64,000 nucleotides of DNA from Daedaleopsis sinensis. Taxonomy: Eukaryota; Basidiomycota; Agaricomycetes; Polyporales; Polyporaceae. Below are positions 1 to 10,367 of this stretch, piece after piece (the stretch's first letter is position 1; the number at the start of each line of letters is the position of its first letter). The translations under genes were made by a program, and so were the position numbers. The stretch is taken from positions 434,001-498,000 of the forward strand of contig CM066311.1 in NCBI GenBank assembly GCA_033807695.1, written 5' to 3'. The notes beneath the pieces were generated by a model that was not told the DNA's origin, did no database searches, and saw only the letters and a list, made by a program, of their open reading frames with translations.

Positions 1-843
1 CTTGTTATCGTCAACAAGCGGTATTCGGTGATTGACTTCTCGCCACGGAGGAAGTACTAGGGGGATGTCTCCGAGTAAATCGGATACCTCCTCTATCCAC
101 TTCTTCCGTATATGAGGCAGTTCTTCTTCTTTTAGCTGGGGCTGAGACAGTTGATTAACTATCTCATCCTCCATGGCGTCATTGATTCCGTACGGATCCT
201 CTCGTCCAAACCGATCCCTGCGAACGTTCTCGCTCGACTTCCGACTGACAGTATCGCGATACTTCAGCGGAGGCGTCGGGTTGCGAGAGTCCCGTGTCTT
301 GATACGTGGCTCCATCCGGGATAGTGTAGCGTGCTCACTGTCCGGGTATCGTATATGCACGATCCTCGGTTTAGTGGTATTCGCACTCGTATTTGAAGGC
401 TCAGCTTGGGTTGATCGGGGTTCAGAGGGAGACGGTGGTGAGTCCGTCTCCTGCTCTTTACCTGGTCGACCCTTTTGCGCCGACTTGTAGCGGTGCGTTG
501 TTTTTCTTGGTTTCTTTTTCATACGGGGTGAGGAAGGCTCCTTGTCTTCCTCATCCGTCGGCATGAATATGGAAGGATGATGTGGAGGAAGGTGAGGAAC
601 ATCTCGTTGTCGCTTGATGTCCTCATCTTCCTCTTCAACGATACTTACTTTGTTTTTCTTCTTAGTTTTACGGTCTGCCGATGCCTTCTTTTTCTCATAT
701 TTATCCTCCTCGTCCGAGGGGATAAATATTGACGGATGATCATGGCGTAACGTGGGTTTAGCACGTTGCGCTCGTAGGTCCTGATCTTCAACTTCCTCGA
801 CCGTGGTACTTCTTTTGGAAATACCACGGCGAGGGTGTGCGAG
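1..843 (-). CDS. Pol linker leading into reverse transcriptase (partial)
   Basis: Directly after the TGA at 844-846, and in the same frame, 281 codons are open to the window edge. The stretch is Lys/Glu/Asp-rich and contains an imperfect internal duplication (HPSIFIPSDEEDK and HPSIFMPTDEEDK). It ends with the conserved proline-rich motif that precedes reverse transcriptase in fungal gypsy elements. There is no initiation signal of its own near the TGA. It is therefore either expressed by stop-codon readthrough from Gag-protease, or the TGA is a mutation that disabled this copy. The catalytic domains are out of view. Confidence 0.7.
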
Positions 844-3800
844 TCAGGGACTTCTTTCACGCTTTCTGTTGCTTCGGTACTCCGAGTCCTGCTCATGGCT
901 GAAGGCGGGGATTATAGTGCCGTTCACTATAATGTTCCGCCTCTGCACATCGAGCACTACTCCATACTTTGCCATGAATGGTGTGCCAATGACGCAGTCG
1001 TATCGATCAAGGTTAACTTGGTCGAAGTATACGATATCGTCCACTGGCCCCAGCTTTACCGGTATTCTAGTGCCATAGCTGATCTTCGATCGGCTACCGG
1101 AGCATCCAAGTTGTAGAGTGACTTGTTGCTCCAGTATTATTTTTGGAGCACGGCATATATGTGCAAACTCCGGCGTGATCGAATCAGTCGTACTCCCTGT
1201 ATCAAACAGGGTGTACGCCATGATCCCGTTCACGTCGACTAGTGCGCACAACGTCGCCGTCTCTTTCGCGCTTCGGTTGGGTTGTACCATGAGCGGTGTG
1301 GTAGACCTACGCCGTACTGTTGCCGAATGCTCTCTCGGGGCCTGCGGGGGCGTGTGTGCCTTCATGGCATACACACGCTCCTTTGCACCGGGCTCCGTAC
1401 GCATTGCGCAAACACGGACGTATGGTTCTTCTGGCTCGGTTTCCGAGTCGCAATCAATGATTCGCATTGATTGCGCCCGTACTACTTCCGAGCTTGCATC
1501 GTCCTCTCCGTTTTCCTCCTCCTCTGGCTCGCCCTGTGAGCCATGATCACTCTCGTACTGGGATCCGCCCCATTGCTCGGGGCCGGGTCCCAGTTCGGAT
1601 TCCTCGCCGTCTTCTACTCGTTGCGAGTGGAAACGGGGTCGAGGACGGGCATTCGCGGGTCCCTGCGATGCTTTTGGGCATGACGGGTCACCGCGGAAAT
1701 GCCCCACTTGGCCACAGGCGAAACACGCGTTATCACGCGGTTTTGCTCCGGGGGTAGGAGGACGGTAAGGCGTCTTTGCAGTCGGTGTGCGCGAGCTCGA
1801 TTCGCGTGGTTCCTCGCGACGGCCGCGGTCGCGCGATTGCGATCGCGGTCGCTCGCGGGAGTGCCGATTGCGTCCCGTTTCGCGGTCTCGACGGTGCTGG
1901 CTTGTCTGGTTCGCGCTCGTCGTTGGGCGGACATATGTGGGTGCGTTGCGATGACCAATCGCGTCCGCGCCCGCATATGCCTCCTCGAGTTGACGAGCGT
2001 TCTCCACGATTGTATCCCAACGATTATACTCAGCAGTAATCCCTCGATTAATGCTGAGGTTACGTCGGATGTTATCAGGCAGCCCGTTGAATAGCTTCCG
2101 TTTCATTTCATATTCCGTTGGATGCTCGATCATCTCGCGCGCGCGGCGGCGTAAGTCCGCTGCATATCGCTCCACTCCATTCTGAGAGCGATATGCGCAC
2201 TTTATGAACTCCTCCGTCGCGCGGGCAGCCGTGCTCGAGTGCACGAACCTTGCGTGCAGGAGGCATACTGCCTCCTCGAACGATGGCGTGCGCGAGTTGT
2301 CGGGATGGTCTATCTCCTGAGCATACCAGTCGTCAGCATCTCCTTTCAGATGCTGGCGCAAGTATATCAGTCGATATCCGTCCGCGTCCGGACCGCATAC
2401 ATTGTATGCTCGCATCCAATCCAGTACTCCATCCAACCAAGTATAAAATACTTGGTGGTTGTTAGCACCATCATATTTAGATGGTACCTCAATCTTTGGA
2501 TGCTTCATCCCTTCCGGGATGACCAGTTTCTTGCCTACTTTGTGTCTGATGTTATTGACAAGCTGCTCCAAGAGCGCGTCGAGATGCGCTCTTGGATTCG
2601 CCGTAGGTGTGGTGTCCTCGCGCGGGGCAGTCGATTGGAGCACGCTCATCGGCTGTCCCGCCGTGTATATTGTGACATTGCCATACCTCGCAGCTCCTGG
2701 GCGGAGTGCATCCGAGATGGACCCCGCCGGCTGCCGCGAGTGGTCTGTCTCGCCGGAGGGGGCAACAAACCTGACATTATTTTGTTCCCCCCTATGCGCG
2801 TTCTCGCCGCGCGGCGCGTTAGGCGCGTCGCGCATTATACGTGCAGCGTCGTGCTGCTCGTTTAATATATCATTGTACGTGGGACGTAGATACGCATATC
2901 TATCTACGTTCGACTCATCAAACGCGGGCGGCGGGACTACTGAGCGCGACGATTCGTTCTCGGACGGTATCGATGCGTTCGCGGCATGGAGCACCTCGTC
3001 CACATTCGGCTGGATGGCCTGCCGGTTGCGACCTTGATGTCGTACGGCGCGCGTGATTCGCGCGTCGTATTCGTCAAGACTCTCGCCAGACTGTCGCGCG
3101 TGCGAGCTCGTAGACTCGGCTACCGCGTGCGACGCCGAGTCTTGCTCCGTATTGTTAGTTGGAGGGCCTGGCTTGAACTCCATGTTGCGGCGCTGGGCTA
3201 TCTCCGAAAGTGGAGGTAGCCCTAGTAGCAGTCGCGCCTCCGCGATGGTCTGCTCGACATCGCGGATCATGTTTTGGTTGTCCTGGAGTGCGCGATTGGT
3301 ACGGGCGTGTGCGGCTCGTACCTCATCGGCGTACTCCTGGATCACTACCGTGGAGCGGGCTTGAAGTTGATTTAACTCGTGGCCATGCTCGGTAAGCTGT
3401 TGGGTGCGCAGATACATTTGTTCACGCAAAGCTAACTGGCTTTGCGTGACAACTTCTGCCACCCGGTTCTGCCTTTCCTCGGTCGTCGCAGGGGAATGGG
3501 CGGGGCGTCGATCACTCGACGCTGCCGCCGCTTCCATCTGCGACGCACTGGCCGCGAACGCGGCCGGGGATATGGTTGGATTTGGTTGATGGATTTCGGG
3601 GGACTCACCGGGGGCGCCTCGGATCAGCGGGGTGGTCCGTCCTCCTCGGGGAGTCGGCGAAATCGTTGATGTTGAGTTGTCGCCCCGGCTCAGTTCCTGG
3701 TCCGGTACGTCTGTTACGTACGGGGCCCGGGGAGCTGTCGGGGCGGTGGCGAAGCTTCCGGCCGGAGTGCTTCGCGACGAGGGATTGGTCCTCGTCGTGG

Positions 3801-3858
3801 GATCCGCGTTTGGATTGCCGGCCTGGTGGGAATTCGAAGCGTCGCCTGAGAAAGACAT
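844..3858 (-). CDS. Gag-protease polyprotein of the gypsy element
   Basis: A 1004-codon frame from the ATG at 3858. The N-terminal 450 residues are Ser/Pro/Gln-rich and poorly structured. A retrotransposon Gag (capsid-like) region follows at about residues 460-560, including FYTWLDGVLDWM and GDADDWY. Next comes an Arg/Ser-rich basic tract and a zinc knuckle at about residue 712 (CFACGQVGHFRGDPSC, C-x2-C-x4-H-x6-C). A retropepsin-type aspartic protease has its active site at about residue 886 (LFDTGSTTDS). The product should assemble virus-like particles, bind element RNA and process itself. The frame stops at a TGA (844-846), but the same frame is open from 843 to 1, so this may be the Gag-protease part of a longer Gag-Pol product. 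Confidence 0.88.
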   Translation of the reverse strand: MSFSGDASNSHQAGNPNADPTTRTNPSSRSTPAGSFATAPTAPRAPYVTDVPDQELSRGDNSTSTISPTPRGGRTTPLIRGAPGESPEIHQPNPTISPAAFAASASQMEAAAASSDRRPAHSPATTEERQNRVAEVVTQSQLALREQMYLRTQQLTEHGHELNQLQARSTVVIQEYADEVRAAHARTNRALQDNQNMIRDVEQTIAEARLLLGLPPLSEIAQRRNMEFKPGPPTNNTEQDSASHAVAESTSSHARQSGESLDEYDARITRAVRHQGRNRQAIQPNVDEVLHAANASIPSENESSRSVVPPPAFDESNVDRYAYLRPTYNDILNEQHDAARIMRDAPNAPRGENAHRGEQNNVRFVAPSGETDHSRQPAGSISDALRPGAARYGNVTIYTAGQPMSVLQSTAPREDTTPTANPRAHLDALLEQLVNNIRHKVGKKLVIPEGMKHPKIEVPSKYDGANNHQVFYTWLDGVLDWMRAYNVCGPDADGYRLIYLRQHLKGDADDWYAQEIDHPDNSRTPSFEEAVCLLHARFVHSSTAARATEEFIKCAYRSQNGVERYAADLRRRAREMIEHPTEYEMKRKLFNGLPDNIRRNLSINRGITAEYNRWDTIVENARQLEEAYAGADAIGHRNAPTYVRPTTSANQTSQHRRDRETGRNRHSRERPRSQSRDRGRREEPRESSSRTPTAKTPYRPPTPGAKPRDNACFACGQVGHFRGDPSCPKASQGPANARPRPRFHSQRVEDGEESELGPGPEQWGGSQYESDHGSQGEPEEEENGEDDASSEVVRAQSMRIIDCDSETEPEEPYVRVCAMRTEPGAKERVYAMKAHTPPQAPREHSATVRRRSTTPLMVQPNRSAKETATLCALVDVNGIMAYTLFDTGSTTDSITPEFAHICRAPKIILEQQVTLQLGCSGSRSKISYGTRIPVKLGPVDDIVYFDQVNLDRYDCVIGTPFMAKYGVVLDVQRRNIIVNGTIIPAFSHEQDSEYRSNRKRERSP

Positions 3859-3895
3859 GTCGCCTAGAATTGAGTACGAGGCGAGTCAAAAAAGA

Positions 3896-4142
3896 TGTAA
3901 ATGCACAGAGTCTACTCCTCGCCCTAGTCGTGACTCGTCCAAGCCTGTATATTCAGGAGACGTGTACAACGGGGGGTGAAGAGAGAGTTGTCCTCTCTCT
4001 TCCCCTGATACGCGGATACACTACATGATAACTGTACAGTACTTCAGCCACAGTGATGATATAAGCGGTAGTCCATGGTTCGAGACGCCAGCACAGCCAC
4101 TAGGCGTTAATACCGGGGTATTAACGCCTCGCGGCCTTTACA
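3896..4142 (-). repeat. LTR of the gypsy element
   Basis: On the minus strand this 247-bp segment starts TGTAAAGG and ends GCATTTACA, giving matched TGTAAA/TTTACA termini, the normal form of a Ty3/gypsy LTR. Its outer end coincides with the exact boundary of the repeated transposon tip at 4143. A 12-bp-arm hairpin lies near the 5' end (4103-4128). The inner end is 37 bp from the Gag start codon. The partner LTR is outside the window, so the boundaries rest on termini and context only. Confidence 0.75.
4103..4128. repeat. Perfect hairpin in the LTR 5' end
   Basis: ggcgttaatacc and ggtattaacgcc are perfect 12-bp complementary arms separated by two G residues, about 15 bp inside the outer end of the LTR. 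Subterminal palindromes of this kind occur in LTRs, but I know of no assigned role here. Confidence 0.7.
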
Positions 4143-4383
4143 GACTTGCTGGACGGTCACGAGTACTTTGTTCTGATCCCTGTGGTGGAGCGGCCCGTTA
4201 GGGTGTCCCCCGACCCGTTCTTATAGTCATGTATTTCTGGAGACGCTTTTCCACGCATTATGAGTATTCGTGTCTGATGCATATCTCCCGTTATGTATAT
4301 ATCTCCGTCGGATCAATATATTTCGAAGTCAGCTGTCTGTACGAGAATTCGAAAAGGGGTCTATCGTTTTGAAAACAGCTGTA
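4143..4383 (+). mobile_element. Right end of a second copy of the cargo transposon, truncated by the LTR element
   Basis: Positions 4143-4381 match 28416-28654 with a single mismatch (T at 4369 against C at 28642). The shared stretch holds the last 84 bp of the GNAT acetyltransferase coding sequence including its TAG stop (4224-4226), its 3' untranslated region and the 50-bp terminal inverted repeat (4332-4381). Both copies end at CAGCTG followed by TA, and diverge two bases later. On the left the match stops abruptly at the LTR boundary. This is best explained as another insertion of the same element, later split by the gypsy element. Confidence 0.85.
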
Positions 4384-5121
4384 AGCGAAGGCGATCACGA
4401 GATCACTAGAGACTAGAGTTTCTGAAGACGTACAGGCATTGTACAGGCACGGTGGAAGGGCGCGACAGGAACGGGGGTGGACTTGGAGGACAGCGGCTAA
4501 CGAGTACCTGAGCTGGGAATGCCCGCAATCACCGGCACCGTTGTTCAATCCTCCTCGTCCAATCCGCACTACACGGTTACAGGTATGTACATAGCACGGT
4601 GTGCACCGTGCATAGCTGGGGCTCACGAGACCCGCACGCGCGTCGACGTGCCCCCGGACCAGCGCACTTACCTCCGACCACCTAGGAGCGCAGAGAACGT
4701 CGACATCGAACAATTGCAAGCCCAGAAGCAGAAGACGCACTACGCGGGTGATCCACACCCCGGTCGCGCGCGCACACGCATGTCTTGTTTTCTCGAATGC
4801 GGGAAGTTGATTATGTACATACAACAAGACGACACCGGACATAACAGCGCTACCACCGGGGCCGGCACTGGCTAAGTCGTAACCACGACGTAGGGACATA
4901 CGCGAGCGGGTCCGCGAGAGCGGCAGACAACACACACCCGCTGCGGACGGGGCCCAGCCCCGCCGTTCGACGTCCAACCCCCGAACTGTGCATATGCATG
5001 TAAGTATGTAGAAGAGAACATTCTCGCAGAACCGAACCGAGCGCAAGCGTACACGAGGCGGGGCGCGCCTGCGCCTGCGTCCTCCCCCTTTCCCGCCCCG
5101 CCCGTGCGGGTCGCCCGCGTC
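4384..5121. other. Intergenic, no gene supported
   Basis: Open frames here lack splice-consistent or family-recognisable structure. It is the 3' flank of the secreted-protein gene and the original insertion neighbourhood of the truncated transposon copy. Confidence 0.5.
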
Positions 5122-8065
5122 TTACTCGTCACAGTGGACGCCCAGGGAGGGGAACGAGTATGTCCCGGGGATCGCGGCGGGGCACCCGGCCCTGTCCTGG
5201 TGGGAGTTGCAGTTCTCCTGGTCGTCGTGGCCGACGCAGCAGCGGAGACAGAACCGGTTCGCGGCGGGCTCGACTCTGCAGCGGGATGTGCGTGAGCCAT
5301 GTACGGTGGTCGTGGTTCGGTCGTTGGCCCGAGCGCAAGGTGACCAGGGGACGTAGCCGAGGAAGGTCGTCGTAGAGGTGCACAGATCGAGAATGGGGCA
5401 CAAAGGTCGAGCAGTCAGTCGGCGGCGAAGCCCGAGCATCGAGTGCGTCGACGGTCCAGCCCACAGAGTCGAGCGTGTCCAGTGCCGGAACGACAGATGG
5501 TGTCAAGTCCGGTGCGTCACCGGCGCACAGTACAGCAGGCGGATGTCGTTATCCCAGAATGCGTGGGACCGTCGCCGCGGGCGGTATATGTCATCGTCGA
5601 CCGTTAGCGAGCGCAGGATGTGCCGAGGTGCCCGATGCGACGCATCCGCGCGCGGCACATGTGGCCGCCGACAAGTGGGCCGTCGATGGTGCAGCAAGCA
5701 CCGTGTTGGAAGCAGTGCGAGGCGATGGGCCCCATTACGAGAGAGGGCACATCGGGCGAGCGCACGAGCGGTGTGGCGCGGGGTGGGGGACATGCAGAAT
5801 GCGGAGCGGGTCAGTCGAGGCTCTCGCGAGACGGAAGAAGGGGGCAAGCGACGTACAGCTGTATGAAGCTCGCACCGTATCCGCCGAAGGTGCACTGTGC
5901 TCCGTTGGGGAAGCGGACGTCGAACTGCCCACCGCTGTCCGAGGGGTCGAGGGAAGACTTGCTCCGGTCGAGACAACCCGTCACCTGTGCCATGGAGGCA
6001 AGGTCAGCCATACTGGTCCTTGAGTAGCACAAAGGGTAGGCTCGAACTCGGAACGATAGGTAAGAGACCGGAATAGTGCTCATGCGTCTAGAGCGTCGGA
6101 GCAGGATTGACGAGAGCAAGATCCGCGGTGTAAGATTGTGTCTAGACCACAGGGAGCCATCGGGAGCTTGTTGTACGATGCACGGTAACGTTACTGGCTC
6201 CAATGTCCCAAGCGCGGTATGCCTAAGCTGCATCAAAGAGGGCCCCAACTAGTGACCCTACGAATACGGTAGCTCTGTGGCAGTATGCACGAACATCGGT
6301 AAACTGATCGTCGTGGGCCCAACGTCTGGACCGAGGTCCACCCCGCAGGTGCGTACTACAGCATCCTGGGGAAGTCAACAGAGAGAAATCGTTTTGGGGG
6401 AACAACGGATGTCTCTCCGGAGTCAGCTGCGCCGGGTAGAACTAGCGAGCTTCGCGAGCACTGACTGTGCGTTGGGGGCTGAATTGGCAAGACACCTCCT
6501 CAGACCTGCGTGGATCTGGGGGTAAACGCTGAGAGACAGGAGAAGTAGCAATGGCACTATGCGAGATCGTGAATCGGTCCAATGCCATCGCGTAGCGTCT
6601 GCGTACGTGAGCCCGCCGGCAGAGGAAGTCATACTGCCTCATCTTCGAGCATGGTAAACTCAGCGAAGGGGGCGTGCCCGGCAAGTTCCCGGCCTGTCAC
6701 ATACAATCGCGGTGCGCCTGCCCGATCCTAGTCACAAAACGAAGCATGGGCGAGGCGCGACCAGCTTTGAGAACCTCTGGTACGCACGGACACACCACCG
6801 GATTACGATGACACGGCATTAACAACATCAGTCAGGAGTATTCGTCCCGAACATCACCGGTCGTCGCATGACGGAAGCAGAATGCCGCCATGCGAGATCA
6901 GAGGTAAGGGTCAACTGTTTCAATCACAGAAGATTCTAAGCTTGTGCGAAGACCGAGCCAAACTTGGCCTGTGCAATGCTTCTGCTCGCCGCAGGCAAGC
7001 AAGGCAGAGTAAGCAAGCACATGATTTCTCGTAAGGCCGCTCATCCTTTACGCGCAGGAAACGCAACAACGCGTTGCACAGATGACCTCGTCCGGTCATC
7101 ACGAGAAGTCAGATCGCATATATGCGCATAGCCAAGACAACAGACAGTCATCCACATGGATATGGCGTTGCACAACACGGGCCGCTCATCCGAAGAGGTG
7201 GACAACAGCAACAGAATTGGCGAGAGCGATGACGCCCATAAGACATGAAGTAGCCTGTCCAGAACCGGGGGCACGAAAGGATCACACACCTGAATGTAGG
7301 ACCCGTCCTCAGATCTGGAGATGGCCGCGGCACGGATGAAGCCCTCCTTGAAGTGGCGTTCGCACGTCCCGTCCTCGCTTCCAGGCGTGCAGAACGCGAC
7401 CCCATCGCTCTCGGCGTCTGAGATGAGTTCTGTGGGGTCGTGTATGCGTGGGACGCGTCGAAGAGAAAGCACGAGTATATATGTATTCGGAGCGAGGGTT
7501 GATGAAGCGGGTCGATTTCATGGACCATCCACGCGGCACAGACAGACAGGTGAGTGGTGGTCTGCAGCAGACGATGCGGAACAGAACGTGAGATGCACTC
7601 ACCATGAGATTTCTGAGGGAGGAGGAGCGCGAAGTCGTGCTCGTTCTTGATGTGCACCGTGGTCGAATGGGAAGCTGCGCCTGTCGGCTCTGGGGTCGGC
7701 TTTGTGTTGCGTCCAGAGCGAGAGCCGCTTTTTCGACGCTCGAGAGCCGTCTTGCTTGGTCCGCCCGGTGTTAGATTCGAGTGCGAGTCAGAGTCCGAGC
7801 CTGAGAGAGCGTTCGTATCGCTAGAGGCCCGGCGCAAGACTTTATTCATGTTCCAAGAGGACCAGCCCGGCAGCGCCTCTTGCTCAAAGTTGAATCCGCC
7901 AACGTACATGTAGTCCCCAGAGCTTCCTGCAGATGCATGAGAGGGGGGAGCTGCTGTATTTCCAGCCGCAGAAGAAACGGACATCCTTTCGGTGCAGCCA
8001 ATGTTTCGTGCGTGTGCGATTGCCACAGATGAGAGCAGGATCCAGTACAATGCGGCGGCGGTCAT
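5122..8065 (-). CDS. Secreted cysteine-rich protein, four exons with two long introns
   Basis: Model: 8065-7603, 7429-7290, 5984-5857, 5275-5122, giving 294 residues with all phases and GT-AG sites consistent. The start has a clear signal peptide (MTAAALYWILLSSVAIAHA). A Ser/Gly/Asn-rich low-complexity region follows. The C-terminal half resembles an uncharacterised family common in basidiomycetes: ELISDAESDGVAFCTPGSED, VTGCLDRSKSSLDPSDSGGQ, NGAQCTFGGYGASFIQL, VEPAANRFCLRCC and a final CPAAIPGTYSF block, with many cysteines expected to form disulfides outside the cell. Introns 2 and 3 are 1,305 and 581 bp, far longer than the 48-75 bp typical in this window. A TATA box sits about 40 bp upstream. 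Function is unknown. Confidence 0.72.
5985..7289 (-). other. 1.3-kb intron of the secreted-protein gene
   Basis: This interval is bounded by CAG/GTGTGT (donor) and CACAG/GTG (acceptor) and separates exons that join in phase 0 within a recognisable domain. I see no terminal repeats or transposase fragment that would explain its length. An unrecognised insertion, or a nested transcript, is possible. Confidence 0.5.
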
Positions 8066-8102
8066 CTTCAGTACTATTGTCGAGAATCGCCGTAGATGAG
8101 TG

Positions 8103-8112
8103 ATTTATAGAG
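8103..8112 (-). promoter_or_regulatory. TATA box of the secreted-protein gene
   Basis: CTATAAAT on the minus strand, about 40 bp upstream of the ATG at 8065. Confidence 0.5.
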
Positions 8113-9636
8113 AGAAGCGTTGTAGGCTGTAGGCGACTAGAGTGATAAGATTGATTAGCGTGGATGATTGCGGGGGCGAGAATAAGACTGGCTGGCAGTA
8201 GTAGTAGCGATAGATCGTGTAAGAGCGCGACAGGCGCCCAATAAGTCGAACAACGGTCACGTGATCGTTCAGTCATTCTTGTGACGTCACATTGTCTCAG
8301 TCACACGCTGGCTAAGACTCAGTAACGGTTGGCGCATCGAACTTTTACTCAGCCCTTATTCTCATCCAGCGACCTCAAGACATAAGCGAGTGTGGCCTCC
8401 ACGTTCAGGGGAGAAATTGATAGTACTGTTCGGTCCAGTACCAGTGCGAGGCGATAAAACTCGGTGGGTTGTTCGTGTTTAGTAGTAGTACTTAATTAAC
8501 GTTTGCAACTTTGATGCACTCACCGGATTGCATCGCAAAAGTTGACCAAACCATCATCACGGGCTGTAGATGCCGTCACACTGGATGTACACTAGGTAAG
8601 TATTGCGCGGTGAGTACTATCGAATAGTATCAGACCTCGCGTTCGTTGATATTGGTGACTTTTTCGCTCATGGATTCGGTCTCGTATGTCGTCGTCATTG
8701 ACTAGGAAGAAACTCAGCTTACAGATGGATGCAGTAAGTACTCTGGTTGCTCAGCGGGCTAGTAAGACGGAATCGACCAGGGCTAGGTAGGTGAATACGG
8801 TCCCATTGCATCTCGACGAGATTATCTGTTGCGAGCCTTTTGACAATGCGAACTTGAACTTTAGGTGGGCGTCCTATACAGAGATGTTATCTGAACCTAA
8901 GTTGATGTGCATGTCGACGTCGACATGAGGATGGACATCCGCGTCAAGGCACCTTGGGCGAACGGCAGAGTTCGCAAGCGAGAAGTCGAATGGGTGCTTT
9001 CAATGTCCGACTGGTCACCATTCTGCTGCCCGCGCCCTGGAGTCGCCGCAATTGACATGGTATGTCGATTCTTGAGGGTCCGCATCTCGGGCCCTCTGCA
9101 GGCCCTACCCACAGAAAAACACTCGAGCATCTGAAGCAAGGTACGACTCACTAGATTCAACTCGTTCTCACTTGATCAACGATAGTAGATACAATAGGAA
9201 TAAGTGCGATAGGACAGCAGATGACACAGCACAGGACAAGCAAGGATGAGCGGAGGTGGGGATTTGAGTTATGGGGGGTTGAGGATGGAGATGAGAGGGA
9301 TATCGTTAGGTGAGTGGGGAGGGGTGAGGGCAGAGGGCAGAGGGGAAGGGAGGAACAACACAGCGAGGCAGGATAGCGAGAGACCAATAACTTATACGAC
9401 ATGAGAGTCCAATGCTACAGAATACCTACCTTGCAGTCCGTTGTTGGTATCGAAGTCCAAGGTGTGTATGGTTGCCAGGACCGTGGCAGCTATTTGTGGC
9501 CGCAATAACGTGCAGCGATGAGGTGCGGGCTCTTCGCTCTTCTCCGAGCAAGTCAAGTAGCCTCGTCTCAGCAGCGTCCCCAGAGCAGGCAGAGCTTGTG
9601 CCAATGTACTCGGGGACAGCGGGCAAGAAGCCACTC
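8113..9636. other. Intergenic, no firm gene; weak minus-strand candidate
   Basis: A minus-strand ATG at 9671 in strong context (CCAAAATGGCG) opens an 81-codon frame. A hydrophobic stretch lies at about 9200-9240 on the same strand. They might be exons of one gene overlapping the 3' end of the DUF6699-like gene, but I could not join them convincingly. The rest shows nothing recognisable. Confidence 0.3.
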
Positions 9637-10367
9637 TCATCTGAGACGGCAGTCGACGAACGCGACGCCATTTTGGACTGTTCTCAGAGTGCAGCCGGAG
9701 AACGTGTTCCTCACGTGCAGCAGGTCACCCTTGGTGGTCTCTGCGGTGATAGAGTGCGGGTTGACGAGCCCGAGCTGGACCGCATTCGCGATCTCGGCGG
9801 GGCTCGCGCGCACCCTCAGCGCATGCACGAGCTGCGCGACGACGTCCAAGACCGTCGGCGCAGGGCCTTTGGTCGGGACGATCTCGACCACGAGGGCGTT
9901 GGGGCCGAGGTTGAGTTGCAGACGGTTCGCGGGGTGGTTGACCGCGGGGCAGCCCGCGGCCGTGCCGCTGATGTGGGTGCCTTGGCGAACGTCGAAGATG
10001 AGCGGCCCCGGCCCGTAGGCATCGAGCGTCGGGTGGAAGTCGAGCGTGCGGCTGCGGCCGTGGTGCGCGGGCCTTTCCGGGCTGTCCGGCGGGGTCATCA
10101 GGCCATCTGCGTGCGGTCGCCCATGATCAGCATGACGTCCGGATGTGTGACACAATAACACGAAATGAATCGAGAATGTATCGCCGAGATGTAACACATA
10201 CAGTGCTGGAGAGGGACGGCGTGCCCGGCGTGGTACGGCGACAAGGGCGGGCTCGGGGTGTGTGGGGACGGAGGGAGGCCCCGGGCTCCCATACGGGGAG
10301 CATTTGTCGCCTTCGACGGGGCGTCGTACCGCTGGTTGTAGCCCGATTTCGGCGTGTCCAAGTACAT
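9637..10367 (-). CDS. DUF6699-like protein, two exons
   Basis: Model: 10367-10202 and 10106-9637, 211 residues, joined at CACT/GTATGT and CGCACGCAG/AT. The N-terminal half is Pro/Ser-rich (MYLDTPKSGYNQRYDAP). The C-terminal half has the layout I associate with DUF6699: an initial LDFHPTLDAYGPGPLIFDVR strand, then PAVNHPANRLQLNLG, then a helical segment starting TVLDVVAQLVHALR. The function of that family is unknown; it is widespread and multicopy in mushroom-forming fungi. A longer 5' end is possible, because an upstream minus-strand frame (10718-10386) lies just below a TATA-like sequence at 10717-10722. A 41-bp alternative 3' intron was considered too short. Confidence 0.6.

Larger units (their letters stand above)
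1..4142 (-). mobile_element. Ty3/gypsy LTR retrotransposon, 5' part (truncated by window edge)
   Basis: An LTR retrotransposon lies on the minus strand. Reading leftward from 4142 it shows a 247-bp LTR, a short leader, a Gag-protease reading frame, and a linker ending in a motif typical of the start of gypsy reverse transcriptase (PPWREVNHRIPLVDD, codons at about 45-1). Reverse transcriptase, RNase H, integrase and the second LTR must lie left of the window. The element is inserted directly against 4143, the first base of a copy of the right end of the DNA transposon found at 22819-28656, so it interrupted that copy. The first five flanking bases, gactt (4143-4147), are the expected target-site duplication but cannot be confirmed here. 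Confidence 0.88.

Noticed and set aside
4071..4090. tRNA-like 3' end or B-box (GGTTCGAGAC) and a possible primer-binding site within the LTR region
   Set aside because: No acceptor-stem partner, A-box or clover-leaf could be drawn, and it lies inside the LTR as defined by the TGTAAA/TTTACA termini rather than after it.
9690..9720. 41-bp intron near the 3' end of the first DUF6699-like gene
   Set aside because: Too short for a normal branch point to acceptor distance, and the unspliced frame ends cleanly.
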